Shown in pieces: positions 1-7,483 of a stretch of 64,000 bases of DNA. The notes beneath the pieces were generated by a model, which did not search any database, was not told the DNA's origin, and worked only from the letters and a program-made list of their open reading frames with translations. The DNA is from Nonomuraea turcica (GTDB taxonomy: Bacteria; Actinomycetota; Actinomycetes; Streptosporangiales; Streptosporangiaceae). A program made the position numbers and the translations under genes. The stretch's first letter is position 1. Each line of letters opens with the position of its first letter. The DNA is taken from assembly GCF_030718205.1 (NCBI RefSeq), contig NZ_JAUZQF010000020.1:184995-248994 (forward strand), written 5' to 3'.

Positions 1-108
1 CAGGTGGCCAAGCGGCTGCGCGTACTGCGCCTCATCCCCGCCTCCTCCCGGCCCTCGCCGCGTGCGGCGGGCCGGCCGTGCCCCGACCCGGTGCCCGAGC
101 CGTACTAA
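1..108 (+). CDS. 3' end of an unidentified gene (partial)
   Basis: A reading frame is open from the first base to TAA at 106-108, giving 35 residues that begin QVAKRLRVLRL and end PDPVPEPY. It is basic, then Pro-rich, like the tail of a longer protein, and it meets the monooxygenase gene tail to tail. No family can be recognised from so short a tail, and chance openness in GC-rich DNA is possible. Confidence 0.3.
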   Translation, partial: QVAKRLRVLRLIPASSRPSPRAAGRPCPDPVPEPY

Positions 109-1124
109 TGGCGGGGCCGCCAGCCGAGCTTGGGGCCGAGCTCGGTGGCGATGTCGGTGAGTATCTGCACATAGTCCTCGTGATCGAACGTGAACGGCAG
201 CGCGAACGCGACCTCGTCGATCTCCCGGAAGGCGGCATGGTCGTAGAGCCGCTCGGCGATCTCGGTGGAGCTGCCGACGAGATCGGGCGCGAACATCATC
301 CGTGCCGGGCCCTGGGGGGCGGCGGTTCGGGGCGTGCGCTTGTCGGCGTACTCCTTGTACTTGGCCTGCTGCTCGGACGAAGCTGTGTCGGTGGGGATGA
401 CCACCAGGCCCTGGGAGACGCGGGCGCGGTCGCCGTCAGGGTGGTGCGCGCGGAACTCCCGTACGTGGGAGAGCTGGATCTCGGCGAAATCCTCGGACTT
501 CTCCGCTTTCACGACGCTGCTGGTCAGGAAGTTCATGGCGTGCTCGCCCGCCCACTGTGCCGAGCGCAGGCTGCCGCCGCCATACCACATGCGGCTGCCG
601 AGGCCGGGGGAGTGGGGCTGGACCCGGTCGGAGAAGACCTCGAAGCCCTCGACCCCGCGGAAGTCGGTGGCCGGCTCGCCACGCACGAAGCCCAGCAGCC
701 GTCGCACGCGTTCGTAGCTGAAGTCCTCGACGTCGCCGGTGTCGGGGTAGAGCGCGTCCTTGACCCGGTCGTAGTGCATGGGCGGGCCGATGCTCATGCC
801 CGGATTGAGGCGGCCCCCGGACAGGATGTCCACTGTCGCCAGGTCTTCGGCCAGCCGCAGCGGGTTCTCCCAGCCCACGGGGATGACCGCCGTGCCCAGC
901 TCGATGCGGCTGGTGCGCTGGGAGGCCGCCGCCAGGACGGCGACCGGGGAGGAAATGCCGTACTGCAGATGGCGGTGCCGCACCCACGCACTGTCAAAAC
1001 CCAGTTGCTCGCCCAGTTCGATGATCTCGAGCGTCGACTCGTGGCCCCGGCGCGGATCGGCCTCGTCGAACAGCCCGATGGTCAAGAAGCCCAGCTTGCG
1101 CAGCGGTTGCGAGGCCAGCGGCAT
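105..1124 (-). CDS. LLM-class flavin-dependent oxidoreductase
   Basis: A 339-residue luciferase-like monooxygenase fold protein (bacterial luciferase family), cytoplasmic, expected to use reduced FMN or F420. Family hallmarks are the N-terminal beta strand KLGFLTIGLFD, the segment LGTAVIPVGWENPLRLAEDL and the sugar/phosphate-binding stretch SGGRLNPGMSIG. ATG at 1124 was chosen because AAGGGGG lies 6 bases upstream; an 18-residue upstream extension has no ribosome site. Its substrate cannot be read from sequence. It is closer to the general LLM group than to the two SsuD-like enzymes further on. It stands alone, pointing away from the ArsR/MFS pair. Confidence 0.85.
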   Translation of the reverse strand: MPLASQPLRKLGFLTIGLFDEADPRRGHESTLEIIELGEQLGFDSAWVRHRHLQYGISSPVAVLAAASQRTSRIELGTAVIPVGWENPLRLAEDLATVDILSGGRLNPGMSIGPPMHYDRVKDALYPDTGDVEDFSYERVRRLLGFVRGEPATDFRGVEGFEVFSDRVQPHSPGLGSRMWYGGGSLRSAQWAGEHAMNFLTSSVVKAEKSEDFAEIQLSHVREFRAHHPDGDRARVSQGLVVIPTDTASSEQQAKYKEYADKRTPRTAAPQGPARMMFAPDLVGSSTEIAERLYDHAAFREIDEVAFALPFTFDHEDYVQILTDIATELGPKLGWRPRH

Positions 1125-1294
1125 GTATGTCCCCCTTAGTCCTGTATTTCGACCCAAGATAGCGGGAAATCGTCGCACTGAGACGAGCTCATCACGCCGG
1201 ACTCCATGAGCTGATGGCGCTCGCGGAGCGCGCCGGCCCGCGTGCCCAGTGCCATTTCAGCGGCTCTTGGGCCACCATCGAAGGTGCCCCGTGC

Positions 1295-1639
1295 CTACGG
1301 CGTTTCGATGGCGCTGGTGGTTGCGATCTCGCGCATGCGCCCGGCCAGCACGGAGTCGAGCAGGCCGGGGAAGAGTGCGTCGAGATCGTTGCGACGCAAG
1401 CGCACCAGCCTGGAGCGGCCCTGCACGGTGGTCCAGGTAACGCCCGCCTCGCGCAGCACCCGGTAGTGGTGCGACAGCGTCGTCTGATGAACATCGATCT
1501 CGCCCCCGAGCGCGGTGCAGTTCTCCTGCCCGGTCCGATCGAGCCGCTGGACGATCTCCAACCGCACCGGATCCGCCAGCGCCCGCAGCACCTCCGCCAG
1601 CCGGATCGCCTCGGTCGCCGGTTGTGTCACCTCACGCAT
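1295..1639 (-). CDS. ArsR-family HTH repressor (pair 1)
   Basis: A 114-residue winged-helix protein. LAEVLRALADPVRLEIVQRL is the classical ArsR first-helix signature, followed by recognition helix VHQTTLSHHYRVLREAGV and wing VQGRSRLVRLR. One cysteine (QENC) is present but no CxC metal site, so a metal ligand is not implied. ATG at 1639 has GGGGAG 5 bases upstream; a GTG at 1645 is the alternative. It is divergent from the MFS exporter at 1766, and the shared intergenic region has a perfect inverted repeat. Autoregulation and repression of the exporter are the expected arrangement. It is paralogous to the ArsR at 3289-3639. Confidence 0.88.
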   Translation of the reverse strand: MREVTQPATEAIRLAEVLRALADPVRLEIVQRLDRTGQENCTALGGEIDVHQTTLSHHYRVLREAGVTWTTVQGRSRLVRLRRNDLDALFPGLLDSVLAGRMREIATTSAIETP

Positions 1640-1687
1640 CGCCACTCCCCGTGCTCCGCATGCTCACACCTTACCCACTCATTGATG

Positions 1688-1705
1688 TATGGACAAATAT
1701 CCATA
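1688..1705. promoter_or_regulatory. Inverted repeat, candidate ArsR operator
   Basis: TATGGA-N6-TCCATA is a perfect inverted repeat in an AT-rich patch between the divergent arsR (1639) and MFS (1766) starts. Position and symmetry fit the operator of the neighbouring ArsR repressor. Binding is inferred. Confidence 0.5.
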
Positions 1706-1765
1706 TATTGCTTAGGCTGCCGCTCGATCTACCACCGATTGCTCCCGCGGAAAGGCGGCATTGCC

Positions 1766-2962
1766 GTGTTGAAACGGCTTCTTCCCCTTGCCCTGGCAAC
1801 CTTCGCCGTCGGCACCGACGGTTACGTGATCGCCGGCCTGCTCCCTTCCATCGCTACCGACCTCGATGTCTCCACGCCCGCCGCCGGTCAGCTGGTGACG
1901 GTGTTCGCCTTGGTGCTCGCGGTGTCGGCACCCGTCATGGGGACGATCACTAGCGGACTGGACCGGCGTTCCGCGCTGCTGATCGCATTGAGCGTGTTCG
2001 TGGTGGGCAACGCCATCACCGCCTTGGGCACCGGCTACGAGGTGGTGATGATCGCCCGCGTCATCACCGCGATCGGCGCAGGCATCATCACCTCCGCCGC
2101 CTCCAGCACCGCAGCGGCCATCGCGCCCGCCGAACGCCGTGGCACAGCGCTGGCCTTCGTCCTGGGCGGCCTAACCCTGGCGACCGCTTTGGGCCTTCCC
2201 CTCGGCACGCTGATCGGCCAGGCCGACTGGCACATCACCCTGTGGGCCGTCGCCGGGATCGGCCTCTTCGCGGCTGCTGGGATTGCCGTCGCCCTGCCCA
2301 AGGTGACGCTCCCCGCCGCCTCGCTGGCCGACCGGCTGCGTCCGCTCAAGCAAGGCCGTGTCCTGGCCCTCCTGACCGTCACCGCCCTGGTCTTCCTGGG
2401 CGCCTACACCCTCTACACCTACATCGGCCCGGCCCTGCAGGACGCGACCGGCGACTCCCAGTCGCTGCTCACCATCATCCTGCTGGCCTGGGGAGTCGGC
2501 ACCCTGGCCGGTAACACCGCTGCCGGACGGCTCGTCGACCGGCACAACCCCGCACGCGTCCTCACCGCAGCCCTCATCATCGCCGCCCTCGTCCTGGCCC
2601 TCACTCCGGTGGCGACCAACGCCCTCGTACCCGCCCTGGCATGGGCCGCGATCTGGGGCGTGGCCATAGGCGTCATCGTGGTTCCACAGCAACACCGGCT
2701 CATCGCCCTCAGCCCCGCCGCCGCGCCCGTTCTGCTCGGCCTCAACTCCTCGGCCATCTACATCGGAGTCGCCCTTGGCGGCGGTCTAGGCGGGCTGGCG
2801 CAGGAGTCGTTCGCCATCGCTTCCGCCGACCTGGGACTGCCGGCCGCAGGCATCACCGCCTTGGCCCTGCTCTGCCACCTGGGCACCGCGCGCCGTCACA
2901 CCAACCACACGCCCGCAGCGTCCGCGCCGACCCCGGCACCTTCAGGGAAGGCCAGGGCGTAA
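1766..2962 (+). CDS. MFS transporter, DHA1-like exporter (pair 1)
   Basis: A 398-residue inner-membrane drug:H+ antiporter-type MFS protein with 12 predicted hydrophobic segments. The N terminus LLPLALATFAVGTDGYVIAG and the D-R-R loop after TM2 (SGLDRRSALL) are typical of the Cmx/AraJ group. Start GTG 1766 was chosen because GGAAAGG lies about 10 bases upstream and TM1 begins right after; the frame is open further upstream but that part is not MFS-like. It is transcribed away from the ArsR gene, so it probably exports the ligand sensed by that repressor. The substrate is unknown. It is a close relative of the MFS at 3741. Confidence 0.85.
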   Translation: MLKRLLPLALATFAVGTDGYVIAGLLPSIATDLDVSTPAAGQLVTVFALVLAVSAPVMGTITSGLDRRSALLIALSVFVVGNAITALGTGYEVVMIARVITAIGAGIITSAASSTAAAIAPAERRGTALAFVLGGLTLATALGLPLGTLIGQADWHITLWAVAGIGLFAAAGIAVALPKVTLPAASLADRLRPLKQGRVLALLTVTALVFLGAYTLYTYIGPALQDATGDSQSLLTIILLAWGVGTLAGNTAAGRLVDRHNPARVLTAALIIAALVLALTPVATNALVPALAWAAIWGVAIGVIVVPQQHRLIALSPAAAPVLLGLNSSAIYIGVALGGGLGGLAQESFAIASADLGLPAAGITALALLCHLGTARRHTNHTPAASAPTPAPSGKARA

Positions 2963-3288
2963 CCCCTCGCGTCCTCCGGTACGTCCCTGGAGGGTCGGCT
3001 TAGGGGGTGAATGCGGCGGGCGGGCTTGAAGCCGGTGCCGTCCCGGCGCCTGGTCAACTCCTCGGCGATCACGCCATCAGCAGGCTTCGAACGCTCATGG
3101 GCAGGGCACACGAGCGAGTGGCGGCAAGGTCGGAGGCCGCCGTGAATCAGGGGGACGGCCCCGGCCGTGCAGTAAAGGCGCACGATTCCGTTTCCTTGCC
3201 AAAGCCACGGTGACCGGGCCGGGACAACCGGCGCGCGAACTCGGCCGGACGAGCAGTGGGGCATGCCGGCGGACCGACGGGGCGCGGG
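2963..3288. other. Intergenic, no gene recognised
   Basis: This 326-bp stretch lies between the first exporter and the tail of the second ArsR gene. Only a 68-codon open frame (3007-3213, +) is present. It has no ribosome site and no family resemblance, so I leave it unannotated. Confidence 0.5.
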
Positions 3289-3639
3289 TCAGTGGGTGGG
3301 CGGGTCCGGGGACGGTGTGTGGCCAGGTGACGGCGTGGGGTCGGCGCGGAGGATGGTGTCCAGGAGGCCGGGGAAGCGGGCGTCGAGGTCGGCGCGGCGC
3401 AGCGAGACCAGGCGGCGGGTGCCGTCGCGGCGGGTGCTCGTCACGCCCGCCTCGCGCAGCACCTTGAAGTGGTGCGAGGCCGTCGAGGCGGCCATCTCGT
3501 CGCCGGCGCACTGTGCCGTGCCGCACTCTCCGCCCTTGTCCAGGCGGGCGACGAGCACGCGCCGGACCGGGTCGGCCAGTGCGAAGAGCACGTCGCTCAG
3601 GTCGATGTCCTCGACGGCCGGCTGGCGCAACTCCCGCAT
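3289..3639 (-). CDS. ArsR-family HTH repressor (pair 2)
   Basis: A 116-residue ArsR-type winged-helix protein with first helix LSDVLFALADPVRRVLVARL, recognition helix AASTASHHFKVLREAGV and wing RDGTRRLVSLRR. Two cysteines are close together (GECGTAQCAGD) before the recognition helix, so a thiol or metal-based sensor is possible, although the spacing (C-x4-C) is not a classic ArsR metal site. ATG at 3639 has AAGG 8 bases upstream; GTG 3648 is the alternative. The C terminus is Pro-rich. Divergent from the second MFS exporter, it repeats the layout of the 1295-2962 pair. Confidence 0.88.
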   Translation of the reverse strand: MRELRQPAVEDIDLSDVLFALADPVRRVLVARLDKGGECGTAQCAGDEMAASTASHHFKVLREAGVTSTRRDGTRRLVSLRRADLDARFPGLLDTILRADPTPSPGHTPSPDPPTH

Positions 3640-3673
3640 GGCCGCCACCTTATCGCATTCTTTGAGAAGTATT

Positions 3674-3708
3674 GAAATAAGGTCACAGGCGTGCTTGGCT
3701 CCTATTTC
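3674..3708. promoter_or_regulatory. Imperfect inverted repeat, candidate ArsR operator
   Basis: GAAATAAGG (3674-3682) faces CCTATTTC (3701-3708) in the AT-rich spacer between the divergent arsR (3639) and MFS (3741) starts. Match and spacing are looser than in the first pair, so the operator call is tentative. Confidence 0.35.
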
Positions 3709-3740
3709 GAATCTACTGGAAGTATCTAAGAAGGGGTCTC

Positions 3741-4913
3741 ATGCCTCCCAGGCTTCTCATCCTGGCCGTGGCCGCGTTCGCCATCGGGGTGGACGGGTTC
3801 GTGGTCGCGCCGATCCTGCCCGAGCTCTCCCGGGAACTCGGCGTCTCCGTGGCCGCCGCAGGCCAGCTGATCACGGTCTTCACCCTCGTTTACGCGATCG
3901 CCGCCCCCGTCCTGACCTCGCTGACCGGCAAGGCCGACAGGAAACGCCTGCTGGTGCTCACGCTGCTGGTGTTCACCGCGGGCAACGCGCTGTCGGCGGT
4001 GGCGCCGTCGTACCCGGTGATGATGGCCTCCCGGGTGATCGCCGCCTTAGGTGCGGCGCTCTACCTGCCGAACGCCTCGGGCGCGGCGGTCGTACTCAGC
4101 CCGCCGGAGCGGTCGGGCCGGGCGCTGGCGCTCGTCATGGGCGGGCTCAGCGCGGCGGGACTGATCGGCGTGCCGTTCGGCACGGTGGTCGCGCAGGCGG
4201 TGGGACCACGGGGCGTGTTCTGGATGATCGTGCTGCTCGGCCTGCTGGCGTCGGCGGGTGTGGCCGTCTTCCTGCCCTCCGTCCACCTGCCCGGCGCGCT
4301 CTCGCTGCGCGAGCGGCTGGCCATGGCCGCCCGGCCGAATATCGCGGGCCTGCTGGTGGTGACGGCGGTGACGCTGCTCGGAGCGTACATGGTCATGGCG
4401 TACGTCGCGCCGCTGCTGCGGGAGACGGCGGGGATCGCCGGGCGCGGCCTGACGCTGGTGATGCTGGTCAGCGGTGTTGCGGGCATGATCGGCACGGCTG
4501 TTGCCGGGCGAGCCATCGACGCCTACGGCGGCCGCCGTGTCTTCGCGGTCGCCGTAGGCGCGGCTGCGGTAGGGACGCCGCTGGTGCTGTTCGCGCACAA
4601 CCCGGTCCTGACCGGGGTGCTGATCTTCGCCATGGGAGTCGCCTCGGCGGGGATGGTGCCCGCCCAGCAGATGCGGCTCATGGCGGCGGCGCCGGAGGCG
4701 GGGACGCTCTTGCTCAGCCTCAACAGCTCCGCGCTGTACCTGGGAATGTCGGCCGGCGGCGGACTCGGGGGCGCGCTGCTGGCCACGCTGGGTGTGACCG
4801 CGCTGCCCTGGTGCGCCGCGGCCGTCTACCTCGTCGCGCTCCTCGTCACCCTGCTGCCCCGCCGTCGCGCGGCCGCCCTTCCCGCCGGCCGGTCCGGCGC
4901 GATGAGGACGTGA
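3741..4913 (+). CDS. MFS transporter, DHA1-like exporter (pair 2)
   Basis: A 390-residue MFS permease with 12 hydrophobic segments. TM1 is LLILAVAAFAIGVDGFVVAP and the TM2-3 loop is TGKADRKRLL. It aligns by eye over its whole length with the 1766-2962 exporter, including the AAGQLITVFTLVYAIAAPV stretch, so the two arose by duplication. ATG 3741 follows AAGGGG at 7 bases. It is controlled most likely by the adjacent divergent ArsR. The exported compound is unknown. Confidence 0.86.
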   Translation: MPPRLLILAVAAFAIGVDGFVVAPILPELSRELGVSVAAAGQLITVFTLVYAIAAPVLTSLTGKADRKRLLVLTLLVFTAGNALSAVAPSYPVMMASRVIAALGAALYLPNASGAAVVLSPPERSGRALALVMGGLSAAGLIGVPFGTVVAQAVGPRGVFWMIVLLGLLASAGVAVFLPSVHLPGALSLRERLAMAARPNIAGLLVVTAVTLLGAYMVMAYVAPLLRETAGIAGRGLTLVMLVSGVAGMIGTAVAGRAIDAYGGRRVFAVAVGAAAVGTPLVLFAHNPVLTGVLIFAMGVASAGMVPAQQMRLMAAAPEAGTLLLSLNSSALYLGMSAGGGLGGALLATLGVTALPWCAAAVYLVALLVTLLPRRRAAALPAGRSGAMRT

Positions 4914-4937
4914 TATCGCTGCCGGGGAAGCGCGAGG

Positions 4938-4996
4938 TCAGCGCAGGCCGCCGTCGGTTATGAGCGTTCCACCGTCAGGACGTGTCCCGTGATCGT
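4938..4996 (-). pseudogene. C-terminal scrap of an SDR dehydrogenase
   Basis: On the minus strand one frame reads ITGHVLTV and a second, one frameshift later, reads DGGTLITDGGLR then TGA. Together these make the usual C terminus of a short-chain dehydrogenase (ITGHVLTVDGG...). Only about 20 codons survive. It lies in the spacer between the MFS gene and the GNAT gene. Very short, so a chance match cannot be excluded. Confidence 0.35.
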
Positions 4997-5070
4997 GTGA
5001 CGGGGTCACGAAGCCAGGTGCGGATCAAGGCGACATCGACGCCTGGTGGACGTTTCGGCGTCGGAGATGA

Positions 5071-5952
5071 GTGGGGCGGGCGGACCATGAAGCCCAGCGG
5101 GTGGACGTCCGCCGCTACTTTTGGTTCCGGTCTTGCGTCGCGGCCGAGGTTCGGGAGGCGGGGCTGGGGCGGCGTTGGCGGGGGGCGGCGGAGCGGGGTG
5201 GCTGGGCGCGCTCGGCCCGTGGTTACGACATCCTGGACGACGCCATCGACTTCGGGCGGCACGTGATCCCGCTGGTCCGCGAGGGGCCGCCGAATGGGAC
5301 CGGCCGCGTGTTGCGTTATACCCTCGACGTCTCCCCGTTCCTGTCCATGCCGCCCGAGCCCGGCCCGGCCGACTGGGACGATGTCGCCGCGCTGGTGGGA
5401 CCGGGCGGGCATGTGTCCCTGCCCGGCGTGGTATCCGCGCCACCGGCCGGCTGGGAGGAGGTGGCGAACATTCCGGGTGTCCAGCTCACCGATGAGCGCA
5501 TTGCCGGCGCGGACGACCCCGGCATGGTCCGGCTCCGGCCGGAGGACAGGCCGGAGATGCTGGATCTCGTCGAGCGGACGAAGCCGGGACCTTTCCTGCC
5601 GCGTACCGTCGAACTCGGCGTCTACCTCGGCATCCGGCACGGCGGCGTGCTGGTGGCCATGGCCGGCGAACGCCTGCACCCGCCGGGCTGGACAGAGATC
5701 AGCGCCGTGTGCACAGACCCCGCCCATCGAGGCCGGGGACTGGCGACCAGGCTGGTGCTCGCCGTCGCCGCGGGCATCCGGAGCCGGGGCGAGACGCCGT
5801 TCCTGCACGCGTCTGCCGCCAACGTCGGCGCGATCCGCCTGTATGAGCGGCTCGGTTTCCGCCTGCGCCGCACCACGGGCTTCCGCACTGTACGGGTTCC
5901 GGCGCGGGACTCGTCCACCGGTACACCGGCGACGGCCAGGGAAGTCGCGTGA
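5071..5952 (+). CDS. GNAT-family N-acetyltransferase (FR47-like)
   Basis: The C-terminal half is a clear acetyl-CoA-dependent acetyltransferase fold. The strand WTEISAVCTDPAHRGRGLATRL contains the acetyl-CoA pyrophosphate loop (RGRGLA), followed by FLHASAANVGAIRLYERLGF, the terminal GNAT motif. The first ~50 residues are Arg/Gly-rich and unlike the family, so the true start probably lies later, near residue 50 (about 5225). No ATG or GTG with a ribosome site marks it, and an upstream frameshift is possible. The substrate is unknown. It stands alone between an SDR scrap and the convergent sulfonate monooxygenase. Confidence 0.75.
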   Translation: MGRADHEAQRVDVRRYFWFRSCVAAEVREAGLGRRWRGAAERGGWARSARGYDILDDAIDFGRHVIPLVREGPPNGTGRVLRYTLDVSPFLSMPPEPGPADWDDVAALVGPGGHVSLPGVVSAPPAGWEEVANIPGVQLTDERIAGADDPGMVRLRPEDRPEMLDLVERTKPGPFLPRTVELGVYLGIRHGGVLVAMAGERLHPPGWTEISAVCTDPAHRGRGLATRLVLAVAAGIRSRGETPFLHASAANVGAIRLYERLGFRLRRTTGFRTVRVPARDSSTGTPATAREVA

Positions 5953-5997
5953 CGCGGTTGAGCCGGGCGGTTCACCGCACCAGGTGCCGGTCGGCGC

Positions 5998-7056
5998 TTA
6001 TCCGCGCAACAGCGGTAGAAGCCGCTCGCCCTGACGCTTGATCTCCGGCAGGTAGGGGGTGTCGGAGAGCACGAAGTGGGTGATGCCGAGGGCCCGGTAT
6101 TTGCGCAAGGACTTCGCCACGTCCTCGGCCGAGCCGACCAGCCAGGTGGTGCCCGCGCCGCCGCCGCCGAACTTGCCCGGGGTGGTGTAGAGGTTGTCGT
6201 CGAGCACCTCTCCGCGTGCGGCCAGGTCGAGCAGCCGCTGCTGACCGACGGCGGTGAACCGGTTCGGGTCGCGCGAGATGCCGCCGTTCGCCATCTCCTC
6301 GACCTTGGCCTCGGCGTCGGCCCAGGCCTGTTCGGCGGTGTCGCGCACCAGCGTGGTGATGCGCAGCCCGAACTCCAGCGGAGGGTGCTCGCGTCCGAGC
6401 TTCTCGCTGAGGTGCTTGAGCCTGTCGATCCGCTCGGCGACGCCGTCGAGCGGCTCGCCCCAGAAGAGCTGGACGTCTGCCTCGGTGGCCGCCACCTTCT
6501 CGGCGGCTTCGGAGGCGCCGCCGAAGTAGAGCCGCGGGTGCGTGCGTTCGCCCCGGACGACCGTGCGTGGCACCACGGTGGAGCCGGTGACGCTGAAGTG
6601 CTCGCCGTGATAGGTGACGTTCTCCTCGGTCCACAGCTTGCGCACGATCTGGATGAACTCTTTGGTGCGGCCGTAGCGGTGAGCCTGCTCGCCTTCGCTG
6701 TCACCGTATGCCGCCAGGTTGTCCTTGCCCGACACGATGTTGACCAGCACCCGCCCGCCGGTGAGATGGTCCAGGGTCGCGGCGGCGGAGGCGAACTTGG
6801 CCGGATGCCAGTAGCCGGGCCGGACGGCGATCAGCGGCTGGAACGTCGTCGTCTGCGCGGCCAGTGCGGTGGCGACCGTGAAGGTGTCGGGCCGTCCCCA
6901 GCCGGTGCCGATGAGCGCCCCGCCCCACCCGTGATCTTCGAGGGCCTTGGCGTGGCTGGTCAGGGTTCCCAGGCTGTTGTGGTTCGTGACGACGTCGTCG
7001 CCGCGGTGCCCGGGCTCCGCTTGGTTCGGGATGTACCAGAGGAACTGCGGATTCAT
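5998..7056 (-). CDS. SsuD-like FMNH2-dependent alkanesulfonate monooxygenase
   Basis: A 352-residue member of the alkanesulfonate/dimethylsulfone monooxygenase branch of LLM enzymes, which release sulfite from sulfonates with FMNH2 and O2. Family stretches are TFTVATALAAQTTTFQPLIAVRPG, LTGGRVLVNIVSGKDN, YGRTKEFIQIVRKLW and LYFGGASEAAEKVAA. ATG 7056 follows GGAAGA, which excludes the 28 upstream codons. A perfect ACCTAC-N7-GTAGGT palindrome lies about 50 bases upstream. It has no reductase or transporter in its own operon; the SsuABC/TauABC sets at 29-35 kb could supply substrate. Confidence 0.88.
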   Translation of the reverse strand: MNPQFLWYIPNQAEPGHRGDDVVTNHNSLGTLTSHAKALEDHGWGGALIGTGWGRPDTFTVATALAAQTTTFQPLIAVRPGYWHPAKFASAAATLDHLTGGRVLVNIVSGKDNLAAYGDSEGEQAHRYGRTKEFIQIVRKLWTEENVTYHGEHFSVTGSTVVPRTVVRGERTHPRLYFGGASEAAEKVAATEADVQLFWGEPLDGVAERIDRLKHLSEKLGREHPPLEFGLRITTLVRDTAEQAWADAEAKVEEMANGGISRDPNRFTAVGQQRLLDLAARGEVLDDNLYTTPGKFGGGGAGTTWLVGSAEDVAKSLRKYRALGITHFVLSDTPYLPEIKRQGERLLPLLRG

Positions 7057-7103
7057 CAGTCCGTCTTCCTGCTTTGGGGCCCTATGGCCCATATCACTGA
7101 TAA

Positions 7104-7122
7104 ACCTACTCTTCATGTAGGT
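7104..7122. promoter_or_regulatory. Palindrome, candidate sulfur-regulon operator
   Basis: ACCTAC-N7-GTAGGT is a perfect inverted repeat upstream of the sulfonate monooxygenase gene. Half-sites of the form GTRGGWAAW recur at 24923, 26257, 32042 and 32482, all in promoter positions around sulfur-related genes. An Rrf2-family regulator at 35240 is a candidate binder. Confidence 0.5.
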
Positions 7123-7140
7123 AAATCGTAGATTGCGCAT

Positions 7141-7483
7141 CGGGTTTCTTCGATACCCCAGGCGCGAGATTGACTTCGCGTTCTTCGCCGGTGCGCTGTG
7201 TCAGCGCTGATCGGCTGTCGCACCAGTCCGCATGTGAGTGCCCGCACCGGCAGCGTGGCCGGACGTAGTCATCAGGCATTGGGGCCGCATTCCGCGTGGT
7301 GAGCGTCGTCCTCCTCATCGCCGGGACCGGGTTCGCCCTCACCTGCGGCGACGACTCCAGTGCCAAGGCCGCTGGCAACGGGACATCCGGCCTACTGACA
7401 CGCAGTCCTCCTCTGCGCGGCGGTCCCGTCTTCGCGGACCTCCCACTGAGTCCGTCCGGCATCGATGAGGCCGGTCGCGCGGC
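7141..7483. other. Intergenic with a lipoprotein-like remnant
   Basis: From 7299 (+) a GTG-started frame reads VSVVLLIAGTGFALTCGDDS and then Ala/Gly-rich linker residues, which looks like the signal peptide and lipobox of a solute-binding protein. The frame then loses any family character and runs antisense into the sulfatase gene. I read it as a possible dead 5' end, not a gene. A Cys-rich minus-strand frame ending near 7106 has no support. Confidence 0.3.

Noticed and set aside
78..1139. 353-codon plus-strand frame across the first monooxygenase
   Set aside because: Shadow frame; composition dominated by Gly, Val, Leu and Asp without family motifs.
7106..7462. Cys-rich minus-strand ORF upstream of the SsuD-like gene as a possible cysteine leader peptide
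   Set aside because: It does not match the known leader pattern, overlaps the promoter palindrome and has no ribosome site near a sensible start.
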